From Platerodrilus igneus (Eukaryota > Arthropoda > Insecta > Coleoptera > Lycidae): a DNA stretch of 64,000 bases. Location of the stretch: assembly GCA_036346225.1 (NCBI GenBank), contig JARFIW010000108.1, positions 2,480,001 through 2,544,000 of the forward strand, written 5' to 3'. Shown here piece after piece: positions 56,765-64,000 of the stretch. The first letter of the stretch is position 1, and each line of letters opens with the position of its first letter. Under the pieces are notes generated by a model, which did no database searches, was not told the origin of the DNA, and saw only the letters and a list, made by a program, of their open reading frames with translations. Position numbers and translations under genes: made by a program.

Positions 56765-57345
56765 AACATTTTGCATGAAGAAATGCGTGTATACAAATTA
56801 GTTCCCCGTGGGATACCGTATCTCTTGACCGAAGAACAGAAGCAGCTAGGGTGAATTGGTGTCAAGAAACTCTAGACCGCTTCAACGAAGGAAACTCTGA
56901 AAACGTGTACAATATCGTGAGTAGTGATGAATCCTGGATTTATTCATACGAATCAAAAAATTAACTCCAGTCGTTTGTTTGGGTGTTCCAAAGGTGAAGA
57001 AAAATCGTCAAACGTCATTCGTTCTTGAAGTCTCTCCAAAAAAGATGGTCGCCACATTTGTCTCAAAGGCAGGCCATGTAGTAACAATTCCTCTACGAGA
57101 TCAATAACCGTAACTCACGATTGGTATACAACCATTTGTTTTCGACAAGTCATCGCAGAGCTTCGAAAGAATCTACCCAAAACGACGAATCATTCACCAC
57201 CAAGAAAATGCAAGTTTACACAGAGCCCGCAAGGCAATTGAATTTTTAACGCAACAAAACGTCGAATTGTTAGACCATCCTTCGTGCAGTACCAACCTAA
57301 GTCCACAACTATTTAATACCTTGTTACATGCAGTTCCTGCACGCA
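56765..57345 (+). pseudogene. mariner transposase fragment, second family
   Basis: Plus-strand remnant distinct from the copy at 18013-18988. 56780-56960 reads VPRGIPYLLTEEQKQLRVNWC, ENVYNIVSSDESWIYSYE (first catalytic Asp). Later frames give KKMVATFVSK, HHQENASLH near 57200 where HHDNA is normal (second Asp changed to Glu), and VELLDHPSCSTNLSPQ, where the third box SPDL(S/A)P has become STNLSP, losing the third Asp. N-terminal DNA-binding domain and both ends are missing. Mauritiana-like by wording, from memory. Confidence 0.82.
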
Positions 57346-57780
57346 AATATTTTCATTCTTTGTGATGAAAATATACATTTATTACTCTTTTTTCACTAGT
57401 TTAAATGGATATTGTAAAGAGTTGATTAAAAATGGTTATTACTTAACGTCCATTATTAATATTTTGTTGGGACATATTGAAGCAATAAAAATGGATGAAG
57501 AATCCGAGGAAATACGTCTGAAACTTTTACAATTTTTTTACAGACAACTATACCGGTGTGGAGACGTGAAAGAATTGAGAGAGAAAGACATACGCCTAAC
57601 ATACGAAGACGCAATCTACTAATACTATATCTGCATGGACGTAGTTTCTGCAGGTACCTCCGACCATCAACCCCGCAAATGCCGTGACAACAACATTCTG
57701 CGTCACTTCCTACAACGATCGCCATCACTTCCACGGCCAGTATTGAAACGTTAGTAGAGGACCTACACCGTATCACCATA
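57346..57780 (+). other. Possible gypsy leader/early gag, unrecognised
   Basis: An 86-codon frame (57362-57622), acidic at the C-terminal half (MDEESEEIRLK), has no family I recognise. Its position before a gypsy gag suggests an upstream part of it, but this is weak. Confidence 0.3.
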
Positions 57781-58975
57781 ACAGCGTCAGAGATGTCCAC
57801 ATTCTCGGACACACCAATAGAAGACTCAGCCGAATTTCTGCAAAGGATGGAGCACATAGAGATCGAACTACAAACAACTACAGTTCAGCTACGAGGACAA
57901 GCAACTACCTCCAACCATTCCAATCTGCTATTCAGACTTCAGACAGCTGTTTCTGAGCGAATACGATATTCCAGCAGTCAAAGCCATGGTAACAACAGAA
58001 CACTTTGGAATCAAACAAACAACAGCACAATCAGCTGCAGCATTTCTGAGCACCAAAGCGCGTCAAGTCCGTCGCCTGAAACAGGACGGCGACCAAGACT
58101 TAGACCTCCTCACAGATCTGCTCCTTCCGGCACACCGGAACCCGATCCAGTTCCACACGCCAACCACAATATTGGACATGGTAATCCGCTTAACTAATAG
58201 TGGGGTCCAATATCAAAGAAGCAAACCTCTCAACATCCACCAACAAGCCACCAGCCCCGAGGTCCACCGACGATCGCAAAAAAGAACTGCCACATTGACG
58301 TTTCTGCCCACAGCGGCACTGGCACAGGGGCTGCCCCACCAGGAGGTCGGGAAACGAACTAGCGGCCAAACCACACTACCACACAGTTCGGCCCCAATAA
58401 CCAACACGGTCCATATAAATATCGCCTACTTCAAAGCTGAATTACCCAGGATTCAGCTACATATGCACGGACATATACCGCATGCGTTACTCAAAACTGG
58501 AGCATTCCATTGCCTGTATGTAAAAACCAGGTTCCAAAGGAGCTCCCGGTAACAAGGGATGGATCTACCGCACAACGAGCTGTCAACGTACAGTCGATGG
58601 ACGTACTAGACGTGTGATCATACCAATCCGAATCGTCCAGTCACCGACGTCAGACTTTACGGTAGTGTTCGACCTAGTAGAAGAAGTTATCCTGGGCCAG
58701 ATATGGCTTATCAAGCAGAAAGGTCATCATGAATTACACTCGAGGGTTCTTACACTATGGAACCCACCACATACAAACCATATACAGGAACCAGCCGACC
58801 AAGCACAACGTTCGAACCACGTCGCCTACTTCATTTCACACAGCGCCTAACCGATACTTTCCCATCGAGAAGGAGGTTATTACAACTGAAGTGAAACAGA
58901 TGCTAGCCCAAGGAAACGATCAAGCCCCGCTGGGTTACAAACTGTCAAGATCCTAAGACTGCAGAAGAGCCACAG
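57781..58975 (+). pseudogene. Ty3/gypsy gag-protease-RT N-terminus
   Basis: 57793-57980 is a helical gag segment. 57986-58200 in another frame has a TARQVRRLKQDGD-type capsid end (KARQVRRLKQDGDQDLDLL). The retropepsin starts near 58430: LPRIQLHMHGHIPHALLKTGAF, with the catalytic D-T-G changed to K-T-G. 58614-58850 gives its second half (FTVVFDLVEEVILGQIWL, normally LGxDWL). 58855-58960 reads FPIEKEVITTEVKQMLAQG, the segment that opens the RT. The chain then ends. Protease would be dead by the active-site change alone. Confidence 0.78.
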
Positions 58976-59899
58976 CCAACCACCAGAGGGAGACCCATCA
59001 TTAGCAAAGCTGGTCGGTACACACCAGAGAACCAAACAATCGCACCAGGTACACGAACAACCATCAACAACTCTACCCTTTACCAATTATATCCTTCACT
59101 CTCCTATACTTATAAACCACCACCAAAAACACTCGATCAAGAAAACCACCCCCCTTGACCAACAGAAACGCTCCGTTTCTATTTAATCCAGAATGGGACA
59201 AGAAATGAAAACTTTTGCTTTTCCCGAGGAGGATAAATGAAAAAGCACGGACCTGCAGGATTCATTGGTCCTCGGTTAGCGCTTCCACTAACCTGGTAAA
59301 GGGACAGTAATTTTTGCGCTTTCACTAGAAAAGAATAAATATCCTTTCGCTTCCACTAGAAAAGAATAAATATCCTTTCGCTTCCACTAGTCCGCTTTTA
59401 TACAAAACTTGTTATCTCCCCACCAACCGTCAACGTTTTCATTGATTAGAGCAGTAACCGAAAGGCTAGTGTATTTTGGTTTCACTTTGGTTTTGGTCAA
59501 TGGTTGGTATTCGTTGAGGATTAAGTTCTGTCACCGAGAGATATTAGATGTTGTTGTTTTAGGTTCCGTATTTGGATTGCTGAGTTAAAAAGATTTCAGT
59601 TGGTGGTATCTGGAACAAGGTCTCTAATGCTGCTGTGGATGAAATTCGATATGCCCTAGATGTGTGTAAAGGGAATAGTCTAATGATGATATTGCGAACC
59701 GCCTTCGAGAGTACGTGTTAAGAAAAGCCAGGAGTTGAATGCATGGGTTTTGATAAGGATTATAATTTGGTAAAAGATCAGTCTACGAGTGAGTCTGTTA
59801 AGGTATATGAATTTAGTTAGCGCACGATGGATGTTATTAAGGATAAGGATTTTTTTGTACGAAGTTTGGACAAGCGAGTAGTGGTCTTTAGTCTAGTCT
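58976..59899. other. Possible LTR or 3' region of the gypsy remnant
   Basis: No coding match. Contains a 32-bp tandem array (59310-59400). Other text is not repeated in the window. Confidence 0.3.
59310..59400 (+). repeat. 32-bp tandem repeat x 2.5
   Basis: Unit TTTCGCTTCCACTAGAAAAG + AATAAATATCC; two full copies virtually identical and a partial third. The high identity suggests recent expansion. Confidence 0.92.
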
Positions 59900-60568
59900 T
59901 TATGTGTAGTTCGAGGTATGGGGTAATTGATTAGAGGGCGGCACGAGTATTTAGGATGTGTACCGTTGGACCTATGTGGAGGTCCAGGAAACCCTCCAGA
60001 AGGAACGTTTTGGTTTTGGATAGTGAGAATGGATACTTATTATGGACGGACCAGGATTCAATTCTGTTCATTAGAAGAACAGTTGTGTGTTCAAGAAATG
60101 CTCAGGATTAAGAAGGCTAAGCCATTTGCGTAGGCAAATTTTGCTGTATTTGGGGTGTTTAGGTTTAGAAGTGGGTTGAAAGTCAGGTCCCAGAGGGTTG
60201 GAAAAAGACGACAACCTTGGAGACATCTTTGGGTAATTGATTTGGTGATGGAATGTTAGTGTACCTTTGGAGGAGGACAGATAGGAATGTATTATTGGAA
60301 ATATGTTAGACAGAAAGGTGGGCTCGTTTAAGTTGGGTAAGGAGTTTTGGCCATCAAAATCAAAGGGGAAACGAAATTCAAAAAGAGGGATTTGACGTAT
60401 TTTGCAGGAGAGGTTTGGACTGTCCTAATTAGAACTGTTTTTAGAACTGTAGCCGGATCAGAAACCGTGTTGGTGTAGAGACACAATTGAGTTGAGTTCC
60501 ATGTGCAAGTTGAGCTTAAGAAGCATAATGTGTTCAAGGAGCTTGTCTAGTGTTGGAAAAAGAATTTG
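59900..60568 (-). pseudogene. LINE reverse transcriptase (copy C)
   Basis: Third, most decayed copy of the LINE at 1-2660. On the minus strand 60568-60328 covers the fingers and palm A (FRP-like and FLDFxSAFD degraded to FLNFVSPLIL). About 60160-60115 holds the palm box as FAYANGL, where YADD is lost. Then EHFLNTQLFF and a thumb-like tail to about 59900. It ends exactly where the TGTTACG element begins (60569), so that element either interrupted it or inserted at its 5' edge. Confidence 0.68.
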
Positions 60569-60970
60569 TTACGCCCTTTTTTGAAAAGCTTTAAAGTTTA
60601 TTGTATTAATTAGGTTTAGGTGACTTTTAGAAATCCCGCACGGGGAAACTACCTGCTTATTAATGTTGTAATGCTGACGTACGTATAAATCACACAAAGT
60701 TTTGATTCTCACCGAAAGTCCAGTCATCGATTTATTTTTGTGGTCTGAAAACGTTCAAGATTGGCATTTCTCGCTCTTTGTGCGGCGTTATATTCACCAA
60801 CAGGCGTCAGAAAATTTTAACCTCTCCTGGAGGGCATAAATATTCTTGTGGGAAGCGAATGTATCGAAAGAGAAGACTTGACTACGACTTCCTTAAGTGT
60901 AAACGTAAGTAGTGCTTCGGCTTATAAACAAGTAATCTCCTCCCCCTTTCGTACCTATACTAAATAGTAT
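60569..60970 (+). repeat. Left inverted terminus of the second unit
   Basis: Matches 63340-63726 inverted: CCCGCACGG, TTATTAATGTTGTAATGC, AAAGTCCAGTCATCG, TTTTTGTGGTCTG, CTTGACTAC. Confidence 0.88.
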
Positions 60971-61639
60971 TTAACACACACATATATATATTGCTGTGAT
61001 ACCACCAAAATCCGGGTACTCCGCTTTTCGAATCGAGCCCCTACGAATTGGATGTCCAGAATGCTGTGAATCCTACGAAAAGCTATTCATTACTTTAACT
61101 GTGTTGGTCCATTGACTTTCTTCTGTTAATCGCCTCGGCTGCTCCCCTAGATAGCTTTCATCCTCATGCATAAAAAAACAAACACATTCCTACCACAAAA
61201 TTCAACGTCAACTCTATTTACATCAATATTCACAATACATTAAAATTTCAAAATTAATATTCAGCATAAATTTTAATATCGGAAAATTTCAAAATTAAAT
61301 TTATTATCATTTTAATGTGCATCCAGAATTAAAGTCCTTGTAGGATGCCTACTAATTACTATAACAATATATGCAGACCGGAGTCTGAGTACAAAGGGAG
61401 CATCTACCACCCCTTTACGTTAATTAACCAGGTTCGTCTAATTGAGCTCAAAGACATACCCAAATTTTCATCATAATCCAGAACATCAATACTAAATACC
61501 CCTTTCTACTTAAACAAGCAAATTTCACCTTAACATTAAAATTTTATGGTTAGTACAATTTCACTAATGTCCATTTAAAGTAAATCAATTATAAAGTAAT
61601 TCAACACACACAAAAATATCAAAGTTCAAACAAAATAGT

Positions 61640-62410
61640 ATAAATTACCTGAAGGTTTCTGCACTCGTAGCTTCAATGTACATTGTCCCTTTGTTAATCA
61701 CACCATTCCAACTGGGTTATATTTACAGCTTCTGATTCTCAACGCTTTTCAAATTTTCTCCATCACCATTTATTTAAAGTTGTTTCTGGGCTTTTCCAGA
61801 ACTCATCTGTGTATATCTGACCCTTGTTTTGTGGATCCAGACACATTTATGAACCATTTAATTATTCACCCCCGCAAAATAGTAAAGAAATTCATACTTC
61901 TTTCACCAATATACGCCAAAACTGCCTACTTTTGGTGTATTCATTTGTCGTTGTAAATTTTACTAATTGGTACAGTGATACTAAATTTTATTACCTTGTA
62001 TCTAAGTGCACTAAAGTATATTCATGTTAGCACGTAAAGAACAAACTATTTTGAATCACCAAAATATACGAGCAAACTTTAAATTATTTTATCAAACTAA
62101 AATGCACTGTTTAACATCTTGAATCAAGTCGCGGATGTAAAAGAGCTTGTTTATATTCACCTGGGTATATATAGAAGTTAGCCTGTCTGTCGGCCGAGTC
62201 CTCAAAACGGGCAATTCTAAAAAATTTCGCATTCTCGGTTCCCATTCCGTAGCCCGCGCGTCGGTTTTTACGAATTTTGTACTCACCCCAGTTAAATCTC
62301 AGAAATTTCAACACGGCACGCACCGCCTGGAAATAACTAATTGACTTTTATTCAGAAATGTTATTTTCACCTCTCAAATTTTGCCTTTTACTTTCAACCA
62401 ATCGTGACCC
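61640..62410 (-). promoter_or_regulatory. LTR-like promoter and donor-like site, minus strand
   Basis: On the minus strand ATTGGTTG (about 62396-62402) is followed by an AT-rich leader and GTGAGTA (TACTCAC at 62280-62286). A further CAG|GTAAT is at about 61645-61652. Same order as in the 12772-14692 region. No clear TATA box. Confidence 0.35.
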
Positions 62411-63134
62411 TCGTGACGTTGCTCATATCACGCCTTTAATTATTAGTGTCTTTGTCTTACGCACATTATCTTTCCTTCTCTAACCTGTTCTTAGTGGTGC
62501 AAATTGATATTCCTTACTATCGATTATTTCAGTCCATGTGGACTATCTGGGTTAAATAACCCCGTATCGCGCCTTCCCGTGAATATTAAGCCCCGGTTTC
62601 TCCAAGATTCTTTGTAACCATTAATTATCTGCAAAATTTTCGCCGAATGAGCTTTTTAAACTACGCAGGTGTTCAAACATACTATTAATTCTGAGAGCCT
62701 TATTCCGTGGTATTTTAATCTTGGATTTTCGCAGACTTTTATGCTTATTATTAATAATGGTTTAATTAACTCCAATTAAAATTGACTTCTATCCTTTCAT
62801 TTTAGCGAATACAAATTAAATATTAATTATTATGCGTACACTTTGTTTAATACCGGTTACTTAAAATAGGGTTAATTAATATAAATTTTGCACGTAATTT
62901 CCATTTGTTTCTTTCCTCCGAATAATTACATTACACGTAGAGCTTGTTAATACTGTTTCTTTTGATATAAAGCGTCTTGTACATGATTTAAATCTCTTAT
63001 TTTTACTGAAACGACCGAATTTATTTATGCTTCTTGGTTTTAATAAAGCGTACCTTTTCCCAAAGCTTCTACACGGTGATTAAAATTATTTGATGTGATT
63101 ATTTAATTTTCTACCCTGGTCTAAATATGAGTAA

Positions 63135-63161
63135 TATATATATATATATATATATATATAA
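63135..63161. repeat. (TA)n microsatellite
   Basis: Short TA run inside the second TGTTACG unit. Confidence 0.92.
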
Positions 63162-63339
63162 CCTCAAAGTTAAATACCCTAGAGCTACTAAGTGCATCGT
63201 TAAGTTATTATAACTAACTTTTACCCGCGGTATCTTGCTCCTGATGCAGTGGCTTTCAACGGCTCTGCAGGGATTACGTGGTGACGTCCTGTTGTCCCGG
63301 TGTTGGCTTGGCTGTAGCCGTCTATGACAAAGTGCCGAT

Positions 63340-63726
63340 ACGATACGTACGAAAAGGGAATCACTTGTCGATAAGACGAAGCGCTGCTCACACGTCTACA
63401 CTTGAGGTAGGTAGGTAGTCAAGTCCTCTGTTTCTATACATTTGTTTCCCACGAAAAAGTCTATCTCCTCTAGGAGAGGTTCAAGTTCTTTAACGTACAT
63501 TGTTGGGTACAACACCCGTACAAAACGTAAGAATGCCAACGTTTCATATTCGCAGACCACAAAAATAAGCCGATGACTGGACTTTCCGCGAGAACCAAAA
63601 CTTTATGTGGTTCTTACGCACAACTGCATTACAACATTAATAAGCTTGGATCTCCGTGCGGGGTTTTTGAAAATTCCCCTATGCCTAACTAATGCAATAA
63701 ACGTTAAAGCTTTTAAAAAAGCGTAA
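63340..63726 (-). repeat. Right inverted terminus of the second unit
   Basis: Partner of 60569-60970; the outermost bases (GCGTAAAAG) lack the terminal CA, unlike the copy at 63993-63999. Confidence 0.88.
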
Positions 63727-63865
63727 AAGTATAAAAGTCAATTTAGTTTATTTTAAGGGTTTCTGGCAAACTTACTCGTAGGTTTTTGTCATTACACAAG
63801 GTAAAACTGAACATAACTAAATTCAGATATGTTTAATACGGTTTAAATGGGACAGGATATTAAGT

Positions 63866-63999
63866 TATACAGCTTTATGTGGTTTTTACGTACCGCTGCA
63901 TTACAACATTAAGAAACTTGGATCTCCGTGCGGGGTTTCGAAAATTCCCCTATACCTACTAATGCAATAAACGTTAAAGCTTTAAAAAAAAGCGCAACA
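63866..63999 (-). repeat. Extra copy of the outer terminus
   Basis: CTTTATGTGGTTTTTACG to AAAAAAGCGCAACA repeats 63600-63726, about 275 bases downstream in the same orientation. Blocks ATTACAACATTAA and GGATCTCCGTGCGGGGTTT are shared. Confidence 0.88.
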
Positions 64000-64000
64000 A

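Larger units (their letters stand above)
60569..63999 (-). mobile_element. Second TGTTACG-bounded unit with long inverted termini
   Basis: Left terminus 60569-60970 and right terminus 63340-63726 are inverted copies over about 390 bases. The first about 100 bases also resemble the termini of the 12772-15503 unit (TGTTACG, AAAGCT-TAAA, TATTAATT, a short G/C-rich CCCGC-type block). A second copy of the outer right end lies at 63871-63999 and finishes CGCAACA, the expected outer end, one base before the window stops. The inside (60980-63330) holds LTR-like motifs on the minus strand and TA microsatellites, no transposase. Confidence 0.65.

Overview
The window is AT-rich animal, almost certainly insect, repeat DNA. 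I find no convincing host gene, rRNA or functional tRNA gene. The insect assignment rests on mariner transposases, BEL/Pao and Ty3/gypsy retrotransposons, errantivirus-type elements with an env-like reading frame, an R2-like LINE with a C-terminal restriction-like endonuclease, tRNA-derived SINEs and long AT microsatellites. The species cannot be named from this. Nearly every coding trace is broken by stops or frameshifts, so the region is a graveyard of nested insertions, best read in order of insertion.

Layout. 1-2.66 kb: two fragments of one APE-type LINE, head to tail, minus strand. 2.66-9.7 kb: AT-rich DNA with microsatellites and one SINE-like fragment. 9.77-12.05 kb: gypsy pol remnant (+) split by a solo LTR with a GATC duplication, itself split by a SINE. 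12.77-15.50 kb: a unit with about 200-bp inverted termini and an AACT duplication, carrying promoter-like motifs, two tandem arrays and a gypsy gag fragment. 15.54-20.31 kb: BEL/Pao element (+) with two LTRs, lacking protease and RT, holding a solo errantivirus LTR and a mariner. 20.3-23.9 kb: microsatellites, SINE-like repeat and a minus-strand LTR-like segment. 23.9-37.33 kb: three copies (E1-E3) of an errantivirus-type derivative lacking pol, with gag next to env; E1 is interrupted by a gag-only gypsy unit.

37.5-39.8 kb: LINE RNase H (-) with a 0.32-kb internal duplication, then a palindrome, then a LINE endonuclease (+). 41.02-42.59 kb: 1.57 kb of CCATATA-type satellite. 44.18-50.5 kb: BEL/Pao gag split by an R2-like LINE of about 5.3 kb, which is itself split by a SINE (15-bp duplication) and a solo LTR (CCGT duplication). 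52.97-56.3 kb: two diverged copies of an unclassified 1.2-kb repeat. 56.77-57.35 kb: second mariner. 57.78-59 kb: gypsy gag-protease-RT remnant. 59.9-60.57 kb: third copy of the first LINE family. 60.57-64 kb: second member of the inverted-terminus family seen at 12.8 kb.

The two most unusual signals are (1) a TGTTACG-bounded family with long inverted termini, a 4-bp duplication and LTR-like contents, which resembles Ginger-type DNA transposons at its ends and a gypsy element inside, and (2) an errantivirus derivative that has lost pol and exists in three copies sharing the same gag-env junction and stop codons, as if it spread with enzymes supplied in trans.
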